Made by a program: the position numbers and the translations under genes
Assembly: GCA_022432975.1 (NCBI GenBank)
Contig: CM039512.1
Span: 3,903,998-3,967,997, forward strand
Length of the DNA: 64,000 bases
Direction of reading: 5' to 3'
Origin: Begonia masoniana
Taxonomy: Eukaryota; Streptophyta; Magnoliopsida; Cucurbitales; Begoniaceae
Part shown: piece by piece, positions 35,955 to 47,201 of the stretch
Numbering within the stretch: the first letter of the stretch is position 1
How the letters are laid out: every line of letters begins with the position of its first letter
Notes under the pieces: generated by a model
What the model was told of the DNA's origin: nothing
Database searches by the model: none
Seen by the model: only the letters and a program-made list of their open reading frames with translations

Positions 35955-36735
35955 CGATGTCAATGGATTCTGATTCGAGTAGATCGGTTGATTTAGACGA
36001 GACAACAACTTGTGATACCAATATGGACTGGTATTCATACTATACGCCCATATATGATGATCTTTAGGTATTCGATCACCTAGAAAGTAATGAAGAAATA
36101 GAGATGCAATTTGACATCGAAACTCTAGACGATGAGCTTCGAACACTAGTCGACTCGGAGGATGATGCGGTGGAAAGCATATCGGTAAAGGAAGAAATTT
36201 AGATGAGATTTTATCTGGAAAAAAAATATAATTCTTTAAAGACAATTAGAGAAGAAATAGTAGAATATGATTTGAATAATGGTTATGAGATCAAATTTAT
36301 TAAAAGTGAATCTTGACGACTGACGGTCGTATATCAAATTTGAATAGCACATTGGGCCTACAGACTTACTTCGTGGGCTCTGCAGATAATGAGTCATGTG
36401 TATTCGAAAGAATGTATATGTGTATGGTTGCTTGCAAGGCAGGTTTGCTGCAATGTAGTAGACCTATTATCTGTTTGGATGATTGTCATCTAAAGGATTT
36501 TTGTCCCTGCCAATTACTGACAGTCATCAGTATTGATAGCAACAATAGAATATATCTCGTTGCTGTTACTAATGTGGAATAAGAATGTATGGACTCATGG
36601 ACGTTGTTTTTGAAATTATTGAAGGAAGACCTACAGACTGAATCGGGATACAGATGCACATTTGTTTCGAATTGACAAGAAGTATAATATATTTCCAATT
36701 GTTCTTTCAAATATTGGTTTGTTGCACTAGTTATA
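35955..36735 (+). pseudogene. MULE transposase, N-terminal part
   Basis: Reads from a plausible ATG (MSMDSDSSRSVDLDE) into an acidic region. It then enters the plant MuDR DNA-binding-like block FYLEKKYNSLKTIREEIVEYDLNNGYEIKFIK. The catalytic domain begins FERMYMCMVACKAGLLQCSRPIICLDDC and continues QLLTVISIDSNNRIYLVAV and DSWTLFLKLLKEDL. MuDR transposases cut and rejoin TIR ends with a DDE centre. Several stops and at least one frame change break it. It is interrupted by the TRIM array at 36736 and resumes at 38519. Confidence 0.8.
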
Positions 36736-38518
36736 TGTAACGACCCCCTACCCACCAGAGGTCGTTCCCGGTTTAAGGTGCGGACATCACAATCACCCCC
36801 CTCATGGGCTCAACGTCCTCATTGGCCACATTTCTGGTTGGGTACAGGCTCTGATACCATTTGTAACGACCATTTTTTCCAGTAAGATATTGTCCGCTCA
36901 GGGGATTAGGTCGTAGCCCAATATCCTCCCCTCATCGCTTTGTTTGGCGAGGACTTCCCAGTTGGTCACCCAACATGGTACTGCTCTCACCAAAGCACTT
37001 TTAACTTCGGAGTTCTTATGGGATTCGTTGCCAATTGTGCTCCAAAATGCGTCTTACTATCTTGGATGAGTTTTTTTTTACATATGTTTCATTTCCATAT
37101 ACCTTCCCAAGCGATGTGGGATTGTGACGACCACCGTATCCACCCCGTACAATTTCACCAGTCAATAGCCTTTCCCCAGGCTTACCCACCAGAGGTCGTT
37201 CCCGGTTTAAGGTGCGGACATCACAATCACCCCCCTCATGGGCTCAACGTCCTCATTGGCCACATTTCTGGTTGGGTACAGGCTCTGATACCATTTGTAA
37301 CGACCATTTTTTCCAGTAAGATATTGTCCGCTCAGGGGATTAGGTCGTAGCCCAATATCCTCCCCTCATCGCTTTGTTTGGCGAGGACTTCCCAGTTGGT
37401 CACCCAACATGGTACTGCTCTCACCAAAGCACTTTTAACTTCAGAGTTCTTATGGGATTCGTTGCCAATTGTGCTCCAAAATGCGTCTTACTATCTTGGA
37501 TGAGTTTTTTTTTACATATGTTTCATTTCCATATACCTTCCCAAGCGATGTGGGATTGTGACGACCACCGTATCCACCCCGTACGATTTCACCAGTCAGT
37601 AGCCTTTCCCCGAGCCTACCCACCAGAGGTCGTTCCCGGTTTAAGGTGCGGACATCACAATCACCCCCCTCATGGGCTCAACGTCCTCATTGGCCACATT
37701 TCTGGTTGGGTACAGGCTCTGATACCATTTGTAACGACCATTTTTTCATTGTCCACTTTGGGGATTGGGTCGTAGCCCAATATCCTCCCCTCACGGCTTT
37801 GTTTGGCGAGGACTTCCCAGTTGGTCACCCAACATGGTACTGCTCTCACCGAAGCACTTTTAACTTCGGAGTTCTTATGGGATTCGTTGCCAATTGTGCT
37901 CCAAAATGCGTCTTACTATCTTGGATGAGTTTTTTTTTACATATGTTTCATTTCCATATACCTTCCCAAGCGATGTGGGATTGTGACGACCACCGTATCC
38001 ACCCCGTACAATTTCACCAGTCAATAGCCTTTCCCCAGGCTTACCCACCAGAGGTCGTTCCCCGGTTTAAGGTGCGGACATCACAATCACCCCCCTCATG
38101 GGCTCAACGTCCTCATTGGCCACATTTCTGGTTGGGTACAGGCTCTGATACCATTTGTAACGACCATTTTTTCCAGTAAGATATTGTCCGCTCAGGGGAT
38201 TAGGTCGTAGCCCAATATCCTCCCCTCATCGCTTTGTTTGGCGAGGACTTCCAAATCGGTCACCCAACATGGTACTGCTCTCACCAAAGCACTTTTAACT
38301 TCAGAGTTCTTATGGGATCCATTGCTAATTGTGCTCCAAAACGCGTCTTACTATCTTGGATGAGTTTTCTTACATATGTTTCATTTTCATATACCTTCCC
38401 AAGCAATGTGGGATTGTGACGACCCCCGGATCCACCCCGTACGATTTCACCAGTCAGTAGCCTTTCCCCGAGCCTACCCACCAGAGGTCGTTCCCCGATT
38501 TGAGGTTTGGTCATCACA
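36736..38518 (-). mobile_element. Tandem TRIM array: LTRs alternating with short internal segments
   Basis: Four near-identical units of about 430 bp. The LTR (plus-strand TGTAACGACC...GACATCACA) is about 350-360 bp. The internal segment is about 70 bp: it starts with ATCACCCCCCTCATGGG (a purine tract on the minus strand) and ends with GGCTCTGATACCA (tRNA-iMet primer site on the minus strand). The order is a partly deleted first LTR, then four internal segments each followed by a full LTR. The whole array is bounded by one perfect TSD, TTATA (36731-36735 and 38519-38523). The long frames through the units are not genes. Confidence 0.9.
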
Positions 38519-39470
38519 TTATATTATTTTATGTTGACTCTGTTATTCTTTCAAATACCAGGGGTTGTTGCCTGCTGTGCAGTAAGAATTACTGTCAGTC
38601 GACCACTACTACTATCTCTGGCATATGTACACAAATTTCAAAAACCAATTTTGGGGTAGACTATACCGAGATGCAATGTGGAATGCGGTCAGAGCAACCA
38701 CAACTTTTCATTTCGAGATAGGAATAAGGAACTTACATCAGATTAACCCAGATGCCCACGCATATCTTTGAGGCACAAACCCTAGTTATTAGGCTAGTCA
38801 TGCATTTTCTTCGATTTCCAAGTGTGAATTGGGATTAAACAATTTAGGTGGGTCATTAAATGCGGTTCTATTACCTGCCAGGGACAAACCGATTCTGACC
38901 ATGTTCAAGATGATCTGAAAGTGCTTGATAACTAGGATTGTCAAAAAATATGAGAAGTTAGCATCGTCAACAGACGTCTTGTGTCCTCATATAAGAAAAA
39001 AACTTGTAAAGCTAAAACATGCAGCTCGAAATTGGAGTGATATGTTTGTGGGAGCTGCACGATTTGAGGTCGGCAACAAATAATATGTTGTCAACATGAA
39101 TACATGCGTGTGCAACTGTTAAATGTGAGAGCTTTTTGGAATCTCGTGTGTCAATTTCATTCTCTGCATCCATTTCATGAGACTAGTACCGGAAAATTAC
39201 GTTTATCATTACTATCACTAATGAACTTATCTTCATATGTACTCACACTTCATTCATCCTATTAGTGACCAACACATGTGGTCACCCGTACAAAATATTA
39301 AGCAAATTCTTCCACTCATAAAAAAGAGTCAACTTGGTAGGCCAAAAAAGAAAAGAGTGAGAGATGTCGATGAGCCACCAAGTTTGACAATTACTAGGAA
39401 GAACTCAACCATGTCGTGTGCTATTTGTCAGTGGTCAGTGGCATAATAGTCACACTTGTTTTAGCATGGG
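38519..39470 (+). pseudogene. MULE transposase, C-terminal part
   Basis: Continues the transposase: RDAMWNAVRATTTFHFE, NNLGGSLNAVLLPARDKPILTMF, then the SWIM-like region with NTCVCNC and GISC. The C-terminus reads FIHPISDQHMWSP, LGRPKKKRVRDVDEPPS and a CxxC knuckle (CAICQWS). These match plant MuDR transposases in order. Multiple stops and frame shifts are present, including two stops next to the knuckle. Confidence 0.8.
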
Positions 39471-39954
39471 ATCCACTTCAGGCGCTACTTCCGCTTCTAC
39501 ATCGCAAGACACATTTATGAGTTTTCACACATTTAACGGGACACTGGTACATTTCAACACATTTCACTCATAAACACACTTTCATTATTGTCTAATATAG
39601 TTTTCATTATGTGCAGAAATCTTCTACATACGGTAGAGGCATAAATGTATGACTATTCGGCCTGTAATTTATGTATTTATTATACTGTGTAATGTGTGTA
39701 TTTATTATACTGTGTAATTTAGTGAGATAAAATTGTAAAAATGAGTAGAGTTTTTTTGTTTTATGACTCCCACATAGATAAATTCAAACAAATCTGACCT
39801 ATTCAAATCACAATTTTATAACCAACACACAGTTTTAGATAATTAAGTACTACTCAAGTATAGTCATAAAGTAAAGTACAACCATACACCACATAACATA
39901 AACTAAATGACAAACATAAACTAGCTCTCTTTGTGTGACGGTGAGCTCCTCGAC
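39471..39954. other. MULE interior without recognised gene
   Basis: AT-rich sequence between the end of the transposase and the second transposon frame; nothing further is seen. Confidence 0.5.
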
Positions 39955-40063
39955 TCAGCCTACGAAGAACTTTGTGCTCTCAGTTGCTCTCCAATTGGTA
40001 GCTAAACCCGAGCTTGCTCGCTCGCTCAACGATCTTCTATATCAACGTGTCGTACGATAAATT
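39955..40063 (-). pseudogene. Distal part of the MULE's second frame
   Basis: Minus-strand reading KIVERASKLGFSYQLESN continues the frame at 58761-59588 across the Athila insertion (the 5-bp target AAATT is shared). It contains stops. Confidence 0.55.
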
Positions 40064-41376
40064 TGTTAGTGATTTTCTACATCTAACACAAGTGCACGTG
40101 TCGCTAACAAAGTAATAAAGAGTATAAAAGTCGATCCCATGAATATAATCTTAATTAAATTTAATTGCTATAAAATTCTATAAAAATAAATATGACGATA
40201 ATATAAAAATGACGTGAGTGACAAGGAATGATAAAAATAGAGTTTGCTCAGAAATAATAAAGATTTAAATTGAAATAAATTTAGAAGATAAAGATGGTGG
40301 AAGCCTTGGTTAAGGTCGATTTCCTCGTTACATGCAAATTACTATCGATGCTACAAAAAGCTACAACATTTTCCACAAAACAGCGAGAACGAATATTTTG
40401 CTAGGATCCTATTGAATTGTCTAGTTAAATTCGACCTAGAGTTTCTTTCGACTTTGAAAGAATAAAACTTGATTCGAATTTCTTTAAAGTCTTATTCTCA
40501 ATGCCAAATAGATTAATCTCAACGACTTTGTAACAATTTAATTTATTTAATCAATCATGCATCTTAAAATTCTTATCTATCTATCGATACAAGAGGAACA
40601 TGTAACATCAAATTTGCCAGTCGACAAAATTTGAATTAAGCAATAAACATAATGATAGATTGTTCAATAAAAATACGTAAACTTTCATAGATCTATGTAA
40701 AGTACATAACGAGTACTTTCTCTCTTAACCAAGATAAAAAAAATCTAGCCTAAAATCATGATAAAAAAATACCAAATAAAAATATTCATGAAAAAATGTA
40801 AAAAGTATAAAGAGAAGAATTAATCAAGTGCAGTCTTTCTAGCCACCAAGTCTCTTCCCTTTTTCTGCTTGTCTTCCCTGTTCTATTTCGTCTGCTAATT
40901 TTCTCTCTTTTTTCCGTAGAAAATCAATCTCTTCCTTTCCGTCCAGAGACCCTCGCCGGCGAAACCTCCTCCTTTTCTTTCTTTTAGTTAAAAATTGTTA
41001 TCAGCCCAAAATCTTCTTCCTTCCTTGATTCTAGGGAATCCTCCAGCCAAATCCATTTTTTTCCTTGATTCTAGGAATTTTTCATTCCTTTTGCTCATTC
41101 TCTTTTGGTCATTCAAATAAAATCAAATCTTCCCTTCTATTTTTCAGCTAGTAAATCTGTGACCAAACGTGATAACAATAGAATTTAAATAAGTGCTAAT
41201 AATCTGATTTTGCTGAAAATAAACATAAAATTCATTAAATTCTTAAAAATTTTCAATGCTACAGCAACTTACAGTAATTTCTATAATTTTGACTCATTTC
41301 CTTTTACATTCACTCAAATCACACGAGTTATATCAAATAAAAACAGTATAAAATAACTCTTTTTTAACGGTTATCA
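40064..41376 (-). repeat. 3' LTR of the Athila element
   Basis: Direct repeat of 57445-58755; a purine tract (TTTGAGGGTATT on the minus strand) adjoins it at 41377-41388. Confidence 0.92.
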
Positions 41377-42543
41377 AATACCCTCAAACTTAAACTATTA
41401 CTCGTCCTCGAGTGATGTAAAATAAAATTAAAATTAAAGAATTCCCAAGATGTAATTTTCAGGATGTTTCGAAACTTGTAATCTAATGAAAAATTCCACT
41501 ATCACAATTATAAGCAATTAACATAGAGTTATTTCCAATAAAATAAGTTTACAAAGTGTGTGTGGGCTCAAACTCCTCTTCAACTTGCTAAATTCAATTA
41601 TCAAAACTAAAATTCACAGTTAATATTAGATTCCTAACTCTTCAATGTTTTTCCTAAGTTAATTAGATTTCAAAAGTTCTTTTTTTTTTAAAATAAATAA
41701 TAAATAAGGGGATATACATTTTTTTGTATTGACTTTCTCTTATAAGTCACACTATATTTTTATGCGATTGACAATGTTGATCATGAAGGCCTCCGGTTAC
41801 TCAGTAGTGTCACCTAAAGATACATACTCGTATATTATTATAGAGGAGTATAGTCAATAATATTGCAACGGAGCTCCTCCCAAAGTTCCTTTAATTGAAT
41901 TCTACCCATCGAGTATCCAAAAGGCTCACTCGAGATTGAAAGTAGATTAAGAAATTGCAATTATTCTGTTTTTTTCAATTTTTTTAATAACCCTCAGACT
42001 TATTATTTATTATGTTATTATTTTTAGAAGAAGAACTTTCTATCTCTAATTTTCTTCGATCAACATTAAATCGTTCTCATCTAAATAAAACTATGAAATC
42101 TAATTAGGATAATCTCCCTAATCAACTAAAAAGGAGTTTGTGTGTTATAAAAGAAATTTATACTAAAGGGAATAATTCTTAGTTAAATGCTATTAATATA
42201 TGATCATGAATTTCTTCAACAATAATACGAAGTTAGGAAAATTTTTTAATTTTAATGTTTTTTTTTTCAATTTACACAGTGCACCTTTTTCCTATTCAAT
42301 ACTAATACCTTACCCCCAAACTTGAAATTGGTAGTGTCCCCACTGTCAAACACAATAGAATGCAAACAAAAATAGAAGGTAAGTACTTCCCTAGACTATT
42401 ATTCTTCGTTGTCTGGATTGGACTATGAGTCATTGAGCAGCATGATTGGACAATGAGGGAAGGTTGGTCGAGGATCATCAAAAGACCTTGTCAAGCTCTC
42501 GGCCAATGCTTTGCCGCGAAGTTTGCTGTAGCGCCAGAATACC
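41377..42543 (-). other. Athila 3' non-coding region
   Basis: Between the polypurine tract and the solo LTR. AT-rich, with no coding motif except a possible decayed continuation of the extra frame near 42300-42543. Confidence 0.6.
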
Positions 42544-45041
42544 TGTAATACCCGGCTGTACGGAATATTAGTATTTTAATGTAAATGACATTTTTGGTTA
42601 ATATGTCAAATCAAGTCCATTTTGTAAAAAGAAAGCGTTATTGCGATCTTAATAATTAATAAGGATTTTAAGAAAATTTTGGGGAATTTTAGGAGCTTGA
42701 CGCTAAGTTTACAAGAATTACGTTTATCGTAATATAAAGGATACTTTGGTTAAAATAATAAACGAGGTCCGAATTACGAACAGACAGTTTTAATTGAACC
42801 CAAGTAGTAAGTTGGATTTATTGGCGAATTAAGGAAATTTGGAGAAGTCGAATCGTTAGACAATTAACGAAACGAAGGACGAAACAAATAGAAAATCAAA
42901 GGAAGGGAAAAATAGTAATTTGCCAAGTCAATATTATAAAATATCACATTTCTTCTTCTTCTTCACGGCTTCACCCTTTTCTCCCTGCGATTCTGCTTTC
43001 TCCAGGCGGCGATTCCTCCTCAATGCCGACGATTCCTCTCCGATTAACCTCCGGTTCTTCGTGTTTTCTCCTTCATTCACGGTTTTAAGTAAGTCTCTAA
43101 CGTTTTCCGGCCTTAGTTTTTAGTTTTTAAGGAGTTTAAACGATTAGGTTTCGTTTAGGGTTTGTGAAAAACGTGATTTAGGGTTCGAAATCGATAGGTT
43201 TATCGTAGATGTGGATATATTGACGTATTAAATGTTAATGGACGAAGTTTTGAGTGTATGCGGTGTTTAGGTCGGAAAAGCAGATTTTGAAGTTTGAGAA
43301 ATCTCCATTAATGGAGTTTTGTAAATTCGCGAGCGTGAATTACTCGATAAAATGCTTCAATGAATCAAATTAGGGCTTTAAGAAATTTTCTTAGTTAAGG
43401 TTTCGTTAAATTTGGACGTTTAATAGTTTAAACTCATTTTAACGACAATATTGTGAAATTGCCTTAGGTGAACAAAGCTCGTGGACGTAGTTTGGATTTC
43501 AACGAGAACGAAGTAAGTTCTCGTGACTTACTCTGGCCGATAGGCCTACACCGTACGTCGAAGTCGTCTCGAGGAGTTTTGGTGACATATTTGTTTAAAT
43601 TGCTTTGGTTGGGTAGTTTAGGTTCAGTTGTTTTATAGGTTGATTGTTTTGATGGTATTTGTCGAGTTTTAATGGTATGCTGTTCATGTATATTTATATT
43701 GAACTGTTCATGCATCATGGTTTCAAAACGTCATGAAAATGAATTTAAGCATTCATTTATGAAAAGAACATGCATTGTAAAGACAAGTAAAGTATCACAG
43801 TAAATAACCATGACATGGGGTTATCGGGGATGAGGTTCAGACCTGGCGTTCCGTGGTGAGCGGGTTTTTCTCCCTTCAGATGGTGTGGGCTGTCTAACCG
43901 CTGGACGTGCCATATCCATCTGTCGAGCGTTTCCGATAACCATAGACTGACACGTACTGATATATGCATTGACATGGACGGTTTTCATAAGCATCGAGCA
44001 TACATGATCATGCATTAGCATTTACGTAGAGCTTACTGAGATTTTTATCTCATAGGTATATTTATGGTGTAGGTGACATAGATCCAGGTGAGGAGGATTT
44101 CCCTCCACCAGACGATCGTACAGATTGAAGGAGGATGGCCTGTGGAAGTGCGCTGGGCAGTCCATGCATTTTGACCCGTAGGGAATCATGTAAAGGTATT
44201 TTGGGATACGGTAGTTAGATAGTAGGAAAATTGTATAGTTAGAATATTTTAGGATGTTTGGTTCTGATTAGTTGATAGGTTTACGTTCCGAAGTTTTTAA
44301 ACATTTTAGAAACTTGTTTTGTAAAATGTTTAATAATAGGGATATGTTTGGTTTTTAAACATATCCATGCAGTTTGTTTTCATGAAAATATATTTCGTTC
44401 TAAACGTGTTTCAAGTTTGTTTAAATGAGGTTATGGAGGAGATACGAGTATTTGGGGTTTTATGTTAAATTGTATTTTGAAATTGTATGAGGAGTGTGAT
44501 GAAATAGTGAAGGGAGTGTTAGGTGTTTGTAGGTATATAGTGCAAGGGAGGAAAGAAAAGAAAGAAAAGAAAGGGAAGGAAAAAGAAAAGAAGGGGAAGG
44601 GAGGCAGAACGCTTGGCGACTGATCGCCAAGAGGGGCGATCAATCGCCAAGACTGGTCGCGATCCCTGGAGAAATCCAGGGAGCGTGGCGATTGTTCGCC
44701 ACAAGGAGGGGCGATCGTTCTCCCCTCCAATTTTTGGTGGTGGCGATCGATCGCCCGTTTTGGGCGATCGATCGCCCCTCATTTTTCAGGGACAAATGTC
44801 CCTTTTGTCCCTCCCTTCACTGGCCGATTTATTTTTAGTTTTTAATTGTTTTAAAATTTGTTTTATATTTGTTTTAAATTTATGTTAAATGGTTTATAAA
44901 CATAGATTTCACCGATTACAATTTCGATTTCGATTCCGACTTTAAAAGTTTTAATTTCTGCTCAAACGTTAGGTTTAAAGTTTTAAGTATAAGAAAAAAA
45001 AATAATAGGGGAAAATTAGGAATAGTGTAAGGGTCGTCTCA
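42544..45041 (+). mobile_element. Solo LTR of a Tekay/Del-like gypsy family
   Basis: 2498 bp, TGTAATACCCGG to GTAAGGGTCGTCTCA, with perfect TSD ATACC (42539-42543 and 45042-45046). It aligns over its length to 50110-52615 and, inverted, to the core of 11131-14491. A dense cluster of GCGATCGATCGCC palindromes lies at 44610-44790. Confidence 0.9.
44605..44795. repeat. GCGATCGATCGC palindrome cluster
   Basis: About ten copies of GGCGAT/ATCGCC arranged as inverted pairs (for example CTTGGCGACTGATCGCCAAG, and GGCGATCGATCGCC twice), with a CCCTGGAGAAATCCAGGG hairpin. The equivalent stretch in the other LTR is 52188-52365. Confidence 0.85.
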
Positions 45042-45046
45042 ATACC

Positions 45047-46140
45047 CTGCTCTTTCGTTTTATTCTGAGGAGCCTTGCATCCATGTGGAATTGTTGGACC
45101 TCTTGTTGGCTCATTCGCTGCTCCATCATGAGTAGAGTTTCTTGCTGGTTTGTCAATTTTTCATCCAAAAGTCGCAATCCTTCCATAATTTGCTGGTAGA
45201 CGGTGCTCTCGGCTGATGCTGATGCTGCAGCTCCACTTGCAGCATTTGGATCATGTGATTTTTGCTTTCTTGGTTCTTCCTCCTCATCAGCTGCTTCTTC
45301 CCCCAATTTGTTTAATGCAATTCTTTTTACTGCCACAAGAGTAATGCCCGATGCTTGTGCCAGTTTTTCCTCTTTTTCTTCATAAATCACCCTAGCATGT
45401 TCACATAATCTTGTTATGAGAGAAGAAAAGAAAAATTGCCCCTTGGGTCTTAACACATTAGCACATAAGTTTTTATATATAATCATCCCAACGTTGATGC
45501 GTTTTCTAGTCAGAATGCAATATAACAAAATGGCTCTATCTTTGGTTACATGTTGTCCGTGAGAAGAAGGTAATAAGTAACTTTTAATAAAATGATACCA
45601 GACTTTTGCTTTCGGCAGCAGCTTAATGCGAGGTAGTGAGAGAGATCCTGTTTTAGAAACAACCCATTCAGTGTCAGGTTCAGCAATTTCGTGCAGCACA
45701 GTCTTCAGGTATGGTGGTGATTGATTGTCCGCGTGGATATAATATTCGTCTTCCACTTCCTCTAAATTGTAAAAAGAGTTTATTGCTGCAGGCGTAATCT
45801 TTACCTTTCGTTTTCTGACCCTTACCATCTAGGGTAGCTCGGCTTCAAAATTAGCATAGAATTCGCGAACCAAATTTGTTATCTCCTCTTCTGGGAAGAG
45901 CACAAAACCTCGTCCAGTGGCACTCTTGAATGATTGAAGAGATATAACTCGGGTACCCAGTGTAATTGCTATTAGAAATAACAAACCTTTTTTTCTAATG
46001 CAAAAGTTTTTTGCTTCATATCTTGGTCATATCGGAGTTTTTCTACTTTGGAGATGAATTCCGGCTGGTGAAAATCCTCAGCAGTTTTCCTTCCAGAGCT
46101 CTTGGATCTCATGTTCGTATCTGGTATCCTGAAAGGAGAG
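45047..46140 (-). pseudogene. Athila extra frame with a putative plant transposon domain
   Basis: Lies downstream of integrase in element sense, where Athila elements carry an env-position frame. It reads PEEEITNLVREFYANFEA, one stop, then VRVRKRKVKITPAAINSFYNL, then LLPKAKVWYHFIKSYLLPSSH and DRAILLYCILTRKRINVGMIIYKNL. An acidic stretch and a coiled-coil-like Gln/Leu tail (MEGLRLLDEKLTNQQETLLM) follow. This is the arrangement of the putative plant transposon protein domain of unknown function. The rest is cut by the solo LTR. Confidence 0.7.
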
Positions 46141-46479
46141 GAAAAATTTCGTGTGGTGCGAGACTCTGAAAAATCGCTGCAGTGGTTCTAGGGATAAAGA
46201 AGAGGGAAGTGTGAATCGGGAAACACTTAAAATTTGAAGGAGAGGAAAATTTTTGGGAAAGTGGTCAATTAAAATTAAATAATTAGAGTAAAACATCTAA
46301 TTATTTAATTTTGATTATTCCACTCTTCATTCTTTCTCTTCTCTCATTTTTTTTTTTTGAATATTTGTGATGCTACAACAAACATTGTAGCATCAACGTT
46401 ATTTTTAGCAAAATGTAAAGAAAACAAAAAGGATATCAGAAATTGGGTTGTCTCCTAATAAGCGCTTGATTTTTTTTCT

Positions 46480-46850
46480 TAAGTATTCAGTCTGACTTTC
46501 TCATGCTTCATGTTGTTTTTCTGTCTTCTAAAGTAATTGTTGTCAATTTTTCTCCAAGATAATGTTTCACTCTCTGGCCATTGACCTTAAAACTTTTACC
46601 ACTTTTTTCATCTCGTAATTCCAAAGCACCATATGGGTAAACTTCAATTACTTCAAAGGGGCCAGACCATCAAGATTTTAACTTTCCTGGAAAAAGCTTA
46701 AATCTTGAGTTAAAAAGTAAAACTGATTGGCCTTTTTCAAATATCGTTTGTTCTGTCTTTCTGTCATGCCATCTCTTCACTTTATCTTTGTAAATTTTAG
46801 CATTCTCAAAAGCACATATCCTCAATTCTTCTAATTCTTGCAACTGCAGA
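46480..46850 (-). pseudogene. Athila integrase, C-terminal part
   Basis: Minus strand: [29 protein letters not shown], then [37 protein letters not shown] and FKVNGQRVKHYLGE. The order is typical for the gypsy integrase C-terminus. One stop is present. The N-terminal part is at 52640-53442. Confidence 0.8.
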
Positions 46851-47149
46851 TGTAACGCCCTGGGTTTTCCCCTTAACTTGGGTCGCTACTTAACTCGCCC
46901 ACGGACATCACACGATGATTTTACAACCTTTAAAACGAATTCTAAATCAATTTTTGATAAAAAGTTGACTCGATTTTTGGGTCTTTTGAACCCTCAAAAT
47001 TTTTTGAAAAATGTTCATAAAATACGTACAAAAGACGTCGAAAAAGGTCAGGTTAAAACGTATTTGAAAATCGAAAGTTTTGAAAAAAATCAACTTGAGC
47101 CACTAGGGGCGCCGTGCCCGCGTCGCTCAGACAGACCGCGCACCGCGCG
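46851..47149. mobile_element. LTR-like fragment inside Athila integrase, host of the gypsy element
   Basis: Starts TGTAACGCCCTGGG directly after the integrase reading and ends in a GC-rich stretch. It continues after the gypsy element at about 52621-52655 (TTGTCACTGTGCGCGCAGTG...). It carries no coding sequence. Its own TSD is not clear, so its right border is approximate. Confidence 0.5.
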
Positions 47150-47201
47150 TGTAATACCTGACTGTACAGAATATTAGTATTTTAATGTAAATGACATTTT
47201 T

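Noticed and set aside
36940..38179. Repeated 130-177 codon frames starting MFGEDFPVGHPTWYCSH
   Set aside because: These are LTR sequence of the TRIM array repeated in tandem; primer sites and purine tracts explain the units and there is no protein family.
35278..40063. Reading the GAACGGGGGGTCG-rich segments as an independent satellite
   Set aside because: The same modules occur inverted at 59790-60500 on the other side of a MuDR transposase, so they are better explained as MULE terminal inverted repeats.
44431..44888. Frames over the GCGATCGATCGC clusters on both strands
   Set aside because: Driven by short palindromic repeats in an LTR; the same is true at 52006-52424.
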